From Chloroflexota bacterium (GTDB lineage: Bacteria; Chloroflexota; UBA11872), in contig JAJDUU010000052.1 of assembly GCA_022826485.1 (NCBI GenBank), forward strand, positions 10,001 to 70,691: a stretch of 60,691 bases of DNA, given 5' to 3'. Positions 16,902-25,007 of this stretch are shown one piece after another (within the stretch, counting starts at the first letter, position 1; every line of letters begins with the position of its first letter). The position numbers and the translations under genes were made by a program. Below the pieces are notes generated by a model. It was not told the DNA's origin. It was given only the letters and a program-made list of their open reading frames with translations, and did not search any database.

Positions 16902-17327
16902 TTACTCGGCCGGCGTCAGGCGGGCGATGGCCTGGCCATACTCAACCGGCTGGCCGTCGGGCACGAGAAACGCCTCGATGGTTCCGTCGAACGGCGCTGG
17001 AACTTCGTGGAATACGCCCAGCACATCCACAAAGCCAACCGTCGCTCCCTCCTCCAGATCGTCGCCCGGCTCCGCAATCGGATCGGCCCCGTCGTCGGGC
17101 GCTCGATGAAAGATCCCGACGTGCGCGGTTCGAGCGACCGGCGGGTCGGCGCTCTCGGCGTCCGCCGGCTCGGGAGCCGCCGACGTATCCGCCTGAGGCT
17201 CCGCGAGCCGCAGGCGAATGGTGTGCCGCTCGTCGCCAACCTCCAGCTCCTCGAGCCGCTCGTTGCGGGCCGTTTCGACAAGATCGGGCAGCACCTCTGA
17301 CAGGGCGCGTTCCCATTCGTTCGTCAT
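16902..17327 (-). CDS. BCCP-like (AccB) protein lacking the biotin-acceptor lysine
   Basis: A 141-residue protein with the layout of acetyl-CoA carboxylase biotin carboxyl carrier protein: a helical N terminus, an acidic Pro/Ala linker (about 48-65) and a C-terminal biotinyl/lipoyl-like domain ending PFDGTIEAFLVPDGQPVEYGQAI, matching the BCCP pattern SGTVVEILVEDGQPVEYGQPL. Where BCCP has the acceptor EAMKM, this protein has DVLGV (in VGFVDVLGVFHEVPAPFDG), so the lysine is gone. It follows efp by 22 nt, the classic efp-accB order, but no accC follows. It probably descends from AccB and has lost, or never used, biotin. Its role is unknown. Confidence 0.75.
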   Translation of the reverse strand: MTNEWERALSEVLPDLVETARNERLEELEVGDERHTIRLRLAEPQADTSAAPEPADAESADPPVARTAHVGIFHRAPDDGADPIAEPGDDLEEGATVGFVDVLGVFHEVPAPFDGTIEAFLVPDGQPVEYGQAIARLTPAE

Positions 17328-17349
17328 TGCGGCCTCCGCAAACCGGCGA

Positions 17350-17916
17350 TCATGCCTGGCCGACGCGCGTGGAGTAGTCGCCGGTGCGCGTGTCCACCCG
17401 GATCACGTCGCCGGTATTGATGAAGAGTGGCACTTCGATCTGAAGGCCCGTGCTCAGGGTCGCGGGCTTGCTTGCGGCCGTCGCGGTGTCGCCGCGGACT
17501 CCCGGCTCCGTGTGCGCGACCTCCATATCGACGGCGACCGGCAGCTCCAGCCCGATCGTGCGGCCTTCGAACGTCGTGAGCTCGAGCTCCAGCCCGTCGA
17601 CGAGATAGTCCGCCGCCGAGCCGACTTCCGACGCGCTGAGCGCGACCTCTTCGAACGTCTCCATGTTCATGAAGTGATAGGCGTCGGAGCTCCGGTACAG
17701 GTACTGGGCGGGGTCGACATCCAACCGCACGCGCTCGAAACGCTGGCTCGCCTGGAACACCCGGTCTGACGTGGTCTGATTGACGATGTCGCGCAGCCTG
17801 AGCTTGGTCTGCGCGCTGCCGCGGCCGATCTTCTGGTGCTGGTGCTCGACGACCTCTAAGAGCTTCCCGTCGATCCGTACGACATTGCCGCGCCGTAACT
17901 CGCCGGGATCAACCAC
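17350..17916 (-). CDS. efp: Translation elongation factor P
   Basis: A 188-residue protein with the three-beta-barrel EF-P/eIF5A layout: KOW-like N domain (residues 1-65), central OB domain with YLYRSSDAYHFMNMETFE, and C-terminal OB domain with TGLQIEVPLFINTGDVIRVDTRTGDY, the EF-P signature. EF-P relieves stalling at proline runs. The tip loop reads QKIGRGSAQTK, placing Arg at position 32 where many EF-Ps have the modified Lys. Arg at this site is rhamnosylated in EarP bacteria, but other groups carry unmodified or unknown forms; no modification enzyme is in the window. Start is GTG at 17916 (GAGG, 7 nt spacing), 30 nt after the peptidase gene. Confidence 0.95.
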   Translation of the reverse strand: MVDPGELRRGNVVRIDGKLLEVVEHQHQKIGRGSAQTKLRLRDIVNQTTSDRVFQASQRFERVRLDVDPAQYLYRSSDAYHFMNMETFEEVALSASEVGSAADYLVDGLELELTTFEGRTIGLELPVAVDMEVAHTEPGVRGDTATAASKPATLSTGLQIEVPLFINTGDVIRVDTRTGDYSTRVGQA

Positions 17917-17946
17917 TGGTTGGCCTCACACGTTTCCTTGGGGCGA

Positions 17947-19005
17947 TCACTTTGGCGCCCGCGTCAACACCTCGACGCCGTCGTCCTGCACAAGAACCAG
18001 GTCCTCGATGCGAACGCCGCCCCATCCGGGAATATAGATTCCGGGTTCCACCGAGGTGACCATACCGGTCGCGAGCGTATCTTCCGAGCGCGTGGATAGT
18101 CGCGGCGACTCGTGAATCTCCAGCCCCACGCCGTGGCCGGTGCCATGGCCGAAGTCGTCGCCATGCCCCGCCGCCGCGATCGGATTGCGCGCCAACGCGT
18201 CAGCGTCTCGCCCCGACATGCCGGCGCGAATGCCGGCCTCAGCCGCCAGCTGCGCCTCCAGCACGAGGGCATAGATCCGCTGGAACGTCTCGTCCGCGGG
18301 GCCGGCGGTGAAGGTTCGCGTGATGTCGGAGCAATAGCCCTTGAGCCGGGCTCCGAGGTCGACGATCACGGGCTCGCCTTCGCCGATGGGGTGGTCGCCC
18401 GGCTGGTGGTGGGCCATGGCCGCGTTAGGTCCAGCTGCAACGATGGTGTCGAAGGCCGGCCCCTCGGCGCCGAGATCGCGCATCGCGGCCTCGAGCCGAT
18501 TGGCCAACGCCCGCTCCGTGACGCCCGGCTCGATCCATGCCGCCGCCCGTGCCATCACCTGGTCGGCAATGCTCACGGCTTCGCGCAGAATCTCGGTCTC
18601 GTCGGAGTCCTTGGTCACCCGCTGCCGCTCGACGACTCGGTCCACGGGGACCAGGCGCGCCGCGGGCGTCAGCTTGCCGAGCCGTGCCTCGAGCTTCTGA
18701 TACGCGGCGTAGGTGACGTGGTCAGGCTCGAAGCCAACGCGGGTCGCACCGGCGGCCGCCACCACATCCGCCAGGCCCTCCAGCGGCTCGGACGCCTCCA
18801 GAACGTCAAAGTCCGGCGCTTGCTCGCGCGCCTGCACGGTGTAGCGAAAGTCTGTGATGAGCACCCGCTGCTCCGCCCCAATGAGCAATACACCGGCGCT
18901 CCCCGCGAATCCGCTGAGATAGCGACGATTCGCCGAGCCCTGAACGAGCAGGACGTCCACGCCCAGGTTGTCAAGTTGGTCCGAGACCCGCGACGCTCGG
19001 CTCAC
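17947..19005 (-). CDS. Xaa-Pro aminopeptidase/dipeptidase, M24B family
   Basis: A 352-residue protein with a creatinase N-terminal domain (1-125) and a C-terminal pita-bread metalloprotease domain. Metal ligands are in place: D in VDLGA, D in SDITRTF, H in GHGTGHGVGLEIHE, and two Glu in SVEPGIYIP and VRIEDLVLV. It should remove residues ahead of proline and complements EF-P in the operon, an order (pepP/pepQ-efp) common in many bacteria. The GTG start overlaps the mltG stop (GTGA, 19005-19002). Confidence 0.94.
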   Translation of the reverse strand: MSRASRVSDQLDNLGVDVLLVQGSANRRYLSGFAGSAGVLLIGAEQRVLITDFRYTVQAREQAPDFDVLEASEPLEGLADVVAAAGATRVGFEPDHVTYAAYQKLEARLGKLTPAARLVPVDRVVERQRVTKDSDETEILREAVSIADQVMARAAAWIEPGVTERALANRLEAAMRDLGAEGPAFDTIVAAGPNAAMAHHQPGDHPIGEGEPVIVDLGARLKGYCSDITRTFTAGPADETFQRIYALVLEAQLAAEAGIRAGMSGRDADALARNPIAAAGHGDDFGHGTGHGVGLEIHESPRLSTRSEDTLATGMVTSVEPGIYIPGWGGVRIEDLVLVQDDGVEVLTRAPK

Positions 19006-20057
19006 GGCAGGGCTCGATATTGGGCGATGTTGCGCTCATGCTCCTCCAAGGTCACGGAAAACGCATGAGACCCGTCGCCCTTGGCCACGAAGAAGATATA
19101 CGGCGTTTCGGCCGGGTTGGCCGACGCCGCAATTGACTTCAGGCCGGGACTGGCGATGGGACCCGGCATCAAACCGGCGTACATGTAGGTGTTGTAGGGA
19201 GAGTCCACTCGGAAATCGGCGGTGGTGAGATCCGGCTTCCACCACCCCCTCCCACCTTCGGCGCGTCCAAGGGCGTATTGCACCGTGGGATCCGCCTGCA
19301 GCGGAATGCCGAGAACGAGACGGTTGGCGAAGACGCCGGCCACCAATGCGTATTCCTCATCGATTCGCGCCTCGCGCTCGACGACCGACGCGACGGTGAT
19401 CAGCGCGTGCAAATCCCAGCCCCGGGCCGCCGCCGATGCACGCATGTCGGCGGTGACAATATCATCGAAGCGTCGCAGCATGGCGCGGATCAGATCGCCG
19501 GCCGTGGTCGCTTCGTTGATCTGATAGGTGTCGGGAAACAGGTAGCCCTCGAGCGAGACGCCCGGCGGAACGCCGCGCAGGAAGGGAAACTCGTCGGCCA
19601 GGGCGTTGATCTCATCTCGCGCGATTCGCAGGAATTCGGCCCCCGCGATATGGGTTTGCTCGTCCAGCCGGTCCGCCATCTCCTCGATGCGAAAGCCCTC
19701 AGGAAACGTCACCGTCTGCTCCGCAACCTGCTCGGATTCCAGCACGGTGAGGACTTCGTCCAACGACATGTCCTGCCGCAGCAGGTAGACGCCCTGCCGC
19801 AACCGGCCGTCCAGGCCGCGGCGATCGACCAGCAGGCGGAAGAGCAGGTCGCTCCGGATCAACCCGTCACGCTGCAGCGCGCGCCCGATGTCGCTGGTGG
19901 TGGCCCCTGGAGGAATCGAGAAGAGCACGGTCTGGGCCGCCACGGGCGCCGGCGAATCGGCGAACCGACTCACCACGTTGAAGCCCAGGAACGCCACCGC
20001 GCCGATCGTGAGCAAAACGACGACGAATGCCTGGATCAGCAGCCCAATGGCCCTCAC
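19002..20057 (-). CDS. mltG: Endolytic murein transglycosylase MltG
   Basis: A 351-residue YceG-family enzyme. It has one N-terminal membrane anchor (AIGLLIQAFVVVLLTIG), a LysM-like region (about 40-100), and the catalytic domain with EGYLFPDTY, whose Glu is the predicted catalytic acid, ASVVEREA and NRLVLGIPLQADPTVQYALG. It cuts nascent glycan strands to set peptidoglycan length. The GTG at 20057 overlaps the ruvX stop (GTGA, 20057-20054) with GGAG 6 nt upstream; a longer reading to 20216 would lie inside ruvX in another frame and is not needed. Its stop in turn overlaps the peptidase start. Confidence 0.94.
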   Translation of the reverse strand: MRAIGLLIQAFVVVLLTIGAVAFLGFNVVSRFADSPAPVAAQTVLFSIPPGATTSDIGRALQRDGLIRSDLLFRLLVDRRGLDGRLRQGVYLLRQDMSLDEVLTVLESEQVAEQTVTFPEGFRIEEMADRLDEQTHIAGAEFLRIARDEINALADEFPFLRGVPPGVSLEGYLFPDTYQINEATTAGDLIRAMLRRFDDIVTADMRASAAARGWDLHALITVASVVEREARIDEEYALVAGVFANRLVLGIPLQADPTVQYALGRAEGGRGWWKPDLTTADFRVDSPYNTYMYAGLMPGPIASPGLKSIAASANPAETPYIFFVAKGDGSHAFSVTLEEHERNIAQYRALP

Positions 20058-20512
20058 CAGGCGCTCCGATCGTTCATGAAGTCGTGCACGATCACCTCGG
20101 CAGCCACGGCGTCCACCGGCCCCTCCGGCGCGAGCCCCCGAGCGGCAACCGTCGTGAGCCGCTCGTCGCGAAACACTACCGCGTCCCAGCGATCCTCCAG
20201 CAGCTGGCGGGCCCATTGGCGCGCCCGCGTTGCCTGCGGACCTTCCGTTCCATCCATGGACAACGGCAGACCAACCAGAATCGTAGCGTCGGGATAGTCA
20301 TCCAGGATCGCCGCCAGGGCCGCCCGATCATCCACGAGGTTTCGACGCTCGATCACGTGCCGGTGGGCAACGAAGCCTCCCGCGGCATCCGAGATGGCCA
20401 CGCCGACGCGACGCGACCCCAAATCGAGGCCAATTATGCGCCGCTGGCGGGGTGGCGGTGGCTCGGCGGGCTCAGCCCGCCGGGATGGCCGTCGGCTCCG
20501 TGACCTGGACAT
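20054..20512 (-). CDS. ruvX: YqgF/RuvX-family putative Holliday junction resolvase / pre-16S rRNA nuclease
   Basis: A 152-residue RNase H-fold protein: GLDLGSRRVGVAISD (first catalytic Asp), LVGLPLSMDGTEGPQA, and FRDERLTT with the DE pair. In E. coli this family matures 16S rRNA; resolvase activity is also claimed. The N-terminal 28 residues are Arg/Ser/Pro-rich and probably disordered. ATG at 20512 lies inside the upstream gp47-like gene (41-nt overlap). The order alaS-...-ruvX-mltG is known from several Gram-positive phyla. Confidence 0.9.
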   Translation of the reverse strand: MSRSRSRRPSRRAEPAEPPPPRQRRIIGLDLGSRRVGVAISDAAGGFVAHRHVIERRNLVDDRAALAAILDDYPDATILVGLPLSMDGTEGPQATRARQWARQLLEDRWDAVVFRDERLTTVAARGLAPEGPVDAVAAEVIVHDFMNDRSAW

Positions 20513-21815
20513 CGATGCGCCAGCCCCAGCGTGGGAAGTTCTCGGTTTCGGGTGGATCATGCGACACGCGCCACGTGGCGACTTGAGGCATTCGATTCAG
20601 GGCCGCCGCGCCGTCGTCGACGTCGGCGCCGGCCAGCGTCGCGCGGATGGCGCCGGTGTCGAGCTTCGCCACGGACTCACCCACCGCCTCGATGCGCAGA
20701 TCCAGCCGACCATAGGACTCGTCCAAGACCTCGGTCCGCAGCACGTGAATCTCGTCGAATTCGACATCCGCACCGCCGCGTTCGAGTCCCGCGACGATGA
20801 TCCGCTCCAGGTCGTGGTTCGCAAAGGTCGTCCCGCTGGCGCGGACCTCCAAATCCAGCTGCAGCACCGCCGCAAGCTCATCCACGTCGGCGCTGAACTC
20901 GCGTTGCACCACCTCCGGGTTTCCGGCCTCCGGCGACCAGACAATCAGCGTGTGCTGCTCGGGGCGTTCCCGCCGCAGATCTTCCACCGACGCACTCTGG
21001 AGCCGCTCGAGCAGCACGCGTTCCAACTCCTCGACATCGCGCTGGGATACCAGGGCGATTTCCCGCTCGGCGGCGCCCGTGATGGGTTGCGAATTGAAGA
21101 CGTCAAGCCACTCCGCCGCCGGACCCTCGACGGCCACGATGGCCAGCGACTGCACGTTTCCCGTCGTGCCCGGGTTCTCGGCGGTGACGCTGACCGTCGC
21201 TTCGCCCGGCACGGTCTGGCCCACGATCTCCACCGTTGGCGGCACCAGCACCTCGGCCTCGGTCAGGAAGCTCGTGCCCTGCTGGGTGCGAACCCGAGTG
21301 TTTCGCGGAGCGACCACGGCCTCGCGCGTGCGATTCCTCAGGGTGATGCGTCCGCGCGCAAACTCCACTGGCTCTCGACGTCTGCCCGTCGTGGGCATGG
21401 ACATCGAGCCGTCGCTCGCGGCGGTCAGCACGGTGCCGGGAATGGCGCGCGTCTCGACGTCCACATCCGATAGCCCGGGGTCGATTCGCACATCGAGAGT
21501 GATCGGCACGTGCGTGGCCAGCGGCGACACGTGCACGGTCGCCGACGGCCAGATCCAAAAGGCCACGACGATCCACACCGCAATTACTCCAAGCACCGTT
21601 CCGGCCGCGGGCGCCAGGATTCGCGCCAACTGCCGGTCGTGGTCCCAATCGCGATAGGCACGGACGGTGCGCGGGCGCTCGCGGTCGTCGAGGCGCTCGA
21701 ACAGCGGCTCGCGCATGGTCGGGCTGCGCCGGGCCCGCGACCGAACGTGCCGGCGCGAGGGGCGCGGCGACCGCGTCGGCAGACGCTCCAGCGTGGGGCC
21801 CTGGCGCGTGCTCAT
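20472..21815 (-). CDS. Single-pass membrane protein with baseplate J/gp47-like domain
   Basis: A 447-residue protein. Residues 1-62 are basic and cytoplasmic, about 63-88 are one helix (GTVLGVIAVWIVVAFWIWP), and the rest is beta-rich. The central part (about 140-260) has the pattern of phage baseplate J-like domains: an RGRITLRNRT start, VAPRNTRVRTQQGTSFLTEA, VPGEATVSVTAENPGTTGNV. Similar proteins occur in Chloroflexota next to alaS/ruvX with no phage genes, so this is a cell-surface protein rather than a prophage part. Its ATG overlaps the alaS stop (ATGA, 21815-21812). Function is unknown; the placement with mltG suggests envelope work. Family assignment is from memory of the pattern. Confidence 0.72.
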   Translation of the reverse strand: MSTRQGPTLERLPTRSPRPSRRHVRSRARRSPTMREPLFERLDDRERPRTVRAYRDWDHDRQLARILAPAAGTVLGVIAVWIVVAFWIWPSATVHVSPLATHVPITLDVRIDPGLSDVDVETRAIPGTVLTAASDGSMSMPTTGRRREPVEFARGRITLRNRTREAVVAPRNTRVRTQQGTSFLTEAEVLVPPTVEIVGQTVPGEATVSVTAENPGTTGNVQSLAIVAVEGPAAEWLDVFNSQPITGAAEREIALVSQRDVEELERVLLERLQSASVEDLRRERPEQHTLIVWSPEAGNPEVVQREFSADVDELAAVLQLDLEVRASGTTFANHDLERIIVAGLERGGADVEFDEIHVLRTEVLDESYGRLDLRIEAVGESVAKLDTGAIRATLAGADVDDGAAALNRMPQVATWRVSHDPPETENFPRWGWRIDVQVTEPTAIPAG

Positions 21816-24427
21816 GAGTCCGCGCAAACCTCGGCGACGTAGCGCCGTCCGGCATCGAGCGCCTCGCCGATCTTAGTGGCGTCGGCGCCGCCGGACATGG
21901 CGAGCTCCGGCCGGCCGCCGCCCCCGCCGCCCGTCACCTTGGCGACCGTGCGGGCGAGATCGCCGGCGTGCACGCCCGCGCCAACGGCGTCGGTGGAAGC
22001 CGCCGCCACAAATGCGGGCTTTGCCGCAACGCTCGTCGCCAAGAGAATCACCCAGGGTTCGTCGAGGTCGGCGCGCAATGACTCCGTGACCTGCCGCAGG
22101 GCGTCACGGTTGGTGACGTTCACCAGCCCGGCGATCAGCGTGAGGCCGTCCACCTGCTCGCGTCCCTCCAGGAGCGCTGCCGCCGCGCGGCGGGCCTCCG
22201 CCCGTTCGGCGGCGGCGACCTGTCGTCGCGCCTCGGCAAGATCGGCCTTGAGGCGCCGGACGCGCTCGGCCGATTCCTCCGGGGACGCGCCGGCCGCTCC
22301 CGCCACCTCGTCGAGGATGTCTTGCTGCCGTTCCACGAAGTCGGCGGCCCCGCGACCGGTCAACGCCTCGATGCGCCGCACGCCGGCGGCGATGCCGCCT
22401 TCACCCGCGATGGCGAACATGCCGATCTGACTGGTCGCGGTGCAGTGCGTGCCCCCGCAAAGCTCGAGCGACTGATCGCCCATGGACACCACGCGCACGA
22501 CCTCGCCGTATTTCTCGCCGAAAAGAGCCATGGCGCCGCGTTCGATCGCCTCGCGCACCTCCGCCGCTTCCGTGGCCACCGGCAGGTCGTCGAGCACACG
22601 GTCATTGACCCATCGCTGAATGGTGCGGAGCTGCTTGCGATCCACGGGATTCGGGTGGGTGAAGTCGAAGCGGAGTCGATCGGGAGCGACGAGCGATCCG
22701 GCCTGCTGCACGTGCGAACCGAGCGTCGTTCGGAGCGCGGCGTGCAGGAGGTGGGTGGCCGAGTGATTGCGCATGACGTCGGCCCGGCGCGAGCCATCGA
22801 CCTCCGCCCGGACCACATCGCCGACATTGAGCGCGCCCTCTGTTATGTCAACAAGATGGACGTGGGTGCCCTCGGGAGCGCTCTGCGTGTCGCGCACCCG
22901 GGCCAGAGCGCCGTCGGCCCGCAGCGTGCCGGTGTCGCCCACCTGACCGCCAGCTTCGGCGTAGAAGGGCGTCTGGTCGAGCACGACCATGGCCCGGCTC
23001 GGGGCCGCCACCGACTCCTGCAAGGTGCCGTCGACGTCGATGCCGACGACCGTGCCTTCGGCCGAAACCTGACCGTCATATCCCAGGAAGACCGTTTCGC
23101 CGAATCCAGCGGGGAGGCGCGCGGCTCGATCGCCGCGCTGCGCCGCGCGGCTCCGCTCGCGCTGCTCGGTTAGCGCCGCCTCGAAGCCCTCCTCGTCCAG
23201 GGCCACGCCGCGCGCTTCCGCCACTTCCTGGGTCACGTCGCGCGGAAACCCGTAGGTGTCGTAGAGAAGAAACGCGCGAGCGCCCGGCAGGGTGCCGCCG
23301 CCGGGAATGTCGGTCAGCATCTCGTCGAGAAGCGCCATGCCGGTCTCAAGCGTCCGGCGGAATCGCGCCTCCTCGTCGCGCACGGCGTCGCAAATGAATG
23401 TGTACCGTCGCTCCAACTCCGGATACGCCTCGCCGAAGATTTCGACGGTCAGGTCGGCGAGGGGCGAGAGCGCGTCATCACCCATCCGCAGCAGATCGGC
23501 ATGGCGCACGGCGTGGCGGAGGCTGCGCCGCAGCACATAACCCCGGCCCTCGTTTCCGGGCATCACCCCGTCGGCAATGAGGAACGACGCCGCACGGGCG
23601 TGCTGCGCCACGATGCGCATTGAGCGTCCGGCTGAGTCATCGGGCGTGTAGGCACGGCCAGCGCGCGCGCTCACGAGACTGAGCAGCGGCCTCCACACGT
23701 CGGTGTCATAGGCCGACGGCACGCCCTGGAGCACCCAGGCCCACCGCTCGAGCCCCGCGCCCGTGTCCACGCCGGGCGGCGAGCGGCTGAGCGCGCCTTC
23801 CGAGTCCTGGAGGTACTGGTTGAATACGAGGTTCCAGATTTCGAGGTAGCGATCCGGCGCCACCCCCGGGCCCACGTCCGGTTCGTCCGGTTGCAGGTTG
23901 ACGAATATCTCGGTGGTGGGTCCGCAGGGCCCGCTGTCGCCGGTAGGCGGCCAGAAATTGTCATCGCCCAGGAAGGCGATGCGCTCGCGCGGGTGGCCGA
24001 TGTCTGCCCAGATCTCCGCCGCTTCATCGTCCCGGGGCACGCCCTCACGGCCCTCGAACACCGTGACCCAAATGCGGGCCGGATCAATGCCGACGCCATT
24101 CAGCACCAGGTCTTGGGCGTACGCGATGGCTTCCTCTTTGAAATAGTCGTTGAAGCTGAAGTTGCCCAGCATCTCGAAGAAGGTCAGGTGGCTCAGATCG
24201 CCGACCTCGTCGAAGTCGGTCGTGCGGAACGATTTCTGCACCGTGGCCACGCGCGGATAGGGCGCCGGGCGTTCACCGCTGAAATAGGATTTGAACTGCT
24301 GCATACCCGCGGTGGTGAGCAGGACGCTCGGATCGCCGGTGGGAATCAGGGACGAGCCTGGGAGCACCACGTGTCCGCGATCCGCAAAGTACGCGAGAAA
24401 CGTCTCGCGGATCTTGTCGGTCTGCAT
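21812..24427 (-). CDS. alaS: Alanyl-tRNA synthetase
   Basis: An 871-residue full-length class II synthetase: aminoacylation core (LPGSSLIPTGDPSVLLTTAGMQ; FFEMLGNFSFNDYFKEEAI; RWAWVLQGVPSAYDTDVW), tRNA-recognition middle, and editing domain with zinc motifs HSATHLLHAALR and CGGTHC. The C-terminal C-Ala part carries the DHHA1-type glycine run GGGGGGRPELAMSGG. Charges tRNA-Ala and hydrolyses Ser/Gly mischarges. It heads a leftward operon of seven genes. ATG at 24427; transcription probably begins near 24690. Confidence 0.98.
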   Translation of the reverse strand: MQTDKIRETFLAYFADRGHVVLPGSSLIPTGDPSVLLTTAGMQQFKSYFSGERPAPYPRVATVQKSFRTTDFDEVGDLSHLTFFEMLGNFSFNDYFKEEAIAYAQDLVLNGVGIDPARIWVTVFEGREGVPRDDEAAEIWADIGHPRERIAFLGDDNFWPPTGDSGPCGPTTEIFVNLQPDEPDVGPGVAPDRYLEIWNLVFNQYLQDSEGALSRSPPGVDTGAGLERWAWVLQGVPSAYDTDVWRPLLSLVSARAGRAYTPDDSAGRSMRIVAQHARAASFLIADGVMPGNEGRGYVLRRSLRHAVRHADLLRMGDDALSPLADLTVEIFGEAYPELERRYTFICDAVRDEEARFRRTLETGMALLDEMLTDIPGGGTLPGARAFLLYDTYGFPRDVTQEVAEARGVALDEEGFEAALTEQRERSRAAQRGDRAARLPAGFGETVFLGYDGQVSAEGTVVGIDVDGTLQESVAAPSRAMVVLDQTPFYAEAGGQVGDTGTLRADGALARVRDTQSAPEGTHVHLVDITEGALNVGDVVRAEVDGSRRADVMRNHSATHLLHAALRTTLGSHVQQAGSLVAPDRLRFDFTHPNPVDRKQLRTIQRWVNDRVLDDLPVATEAAEVREAIERGAMALFGEKYGEVVRVVSMGDQSLELCGGTHCTATSQIGMFAIAGEGGIAAGVRRIEALTGRGAADFVERQQDILDEVAGAAGASPEESAERVRRLKADLAEARRQVAAAERAEARRAAAALLEGREQVDGLTLIAGLVNVTNRDALRQVTESLRADLDEPWVILLATSVAAKPAFVAAASTDAVGAGVHAGDLARTVAKVTGGGGGGRPELAMSGGADATKIGEALDAGRRYVAEVCADS

Positions 24428-24567
24428 GACTCAGGCAGTCTCCTAGTCGTTAGGACATGGCAAAGGACCGCCGGAGATTGCCTCCCCAGCAGCCCCTTGA
24501 GTTCGCGTCAGATCCGGCCGTTCAGCCGGTGCGGATTCTTGTCCTGCTTGTCACTCCATGCGCGCGG

Positions 24568-24672
24568 TCAAGCGTCATCCACCGCGCCTGACGACCGGGT
24601 CGAGCGCAGCGCCACCCCGAGGACGAGCCCCACCGCGAACCCGAGCGCAAATCGGACGAGTCGCCCAAGCAT
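24568..24672 (-). CDS. Possible small membrane protein upstream of alaS
   Basis: A 34-codon frame from ATG 24672 begins MLGRLVRFALGF, continues as a Gly/Val/Leu helix with GxxxG-like spacing, and ends in a short polar tail. That is the shape of small YtxH-like membrane proteins found before alaS in some Gram-positive bacteria. It lies about 20 nt after the predicted transcription start and 140 nt before alaS. Against it: no good ribosome site (GGGAG is 14 nt away) and very short length. The rest of the 24428-24739 gap shows only the promoter described separately. Confidence 0.35.
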   Translation of the reverse strand: MLGRLVRFALGFAVGLVLGVALRSTRSSGAVDDA

Positions 24673-24697
24673 TTACAGGTGGGAACTCCCTCGGCGG

Positions 24698-24726
24698 AAC
24701 CTAACATGACAATTATGTTAGGTCAA
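24698..24726 (-). promoter_or_regulatory. Predicted alaS-operon promoter with palindromic operator in the spacer
   Basis: Minus strand: -35 TTGACC (24726-24721), 17-nt spacer, -10-like TAGGTT (24703-24698; only 3 of 6 consensus bases). The perfect inverted repeat ACCTAACAT-GACAATT-ATGTTAGGT covers 24699-24723, i.e. nearly the whole spacer and part of both hexamers. A dimeric repressor bound there would block polymerase; a MerR-like activator is also possible. No regulator gene is adjacent. Confidence 0.5.
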
Positions 24727-24739
24727 CGATCGCAGGTCG

Positions 24740-25006
24740 CTACGACAGCAGGACGTGCGCGATGGCCACGCCGAGCACGCATCCGAGCAGCGCGGCCAAT
24801 ACGGGGAGTCCGCCGATCATCAAGTAGGTCGCGCCGAGCGGTGCCGCCATGAGCGCGCCGGCGGCGAACCCGCCCACGCCAAACGGCCAGTACAAGATCC
24901 CTGCCCGCTGACGCCGCCCGACAAACGCATGGAAGAGAAACGCGACGATCGTGGCCAGCACCAGTCCGAGATAGACGTGCGGCGGAATGAGCAGAAAAAC
25001 CTCCAC
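24740..25006 (-). CDS. Small three-helix membrane protein of unknown function
   Basis: An 88-residue protein beginning with GTG one base after the cysteine desulfurase stop (TAGCGTG), with GGGAG upstream. Three hydrophobic segments: HVYLGLVLATIVAFLFHAFVG, GVGGFAAGALMAAPLGATYL and IGGLPVLAALLGCVLGVAIA. A short basic loop (GRRQRAG) after helix 1 suggests a cytoplasmic side. No family is recognised. It is almost certainly co-expressed with the desulfurase gene; no functional link is apparent. Confidence 0.65.
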   Translation of the reverse strand: MEVFLLIPPHVYLGLVLATIVAFLFHAFVGRRQRAGILYWPFGVGGFAAGALMAAPLGATYLMIGGLPVLAALLGCVLGVAIAHVLLS

Positions 25007-25007
25007 G

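Noticed and set aside
20058-20216. Extended N terminus of MltG
   Set aside because: The added residues are Gly/Arg-rich shadow of ruvX; the GTGA overlap at 20057 gives a proper membrane anchor at residue 3.
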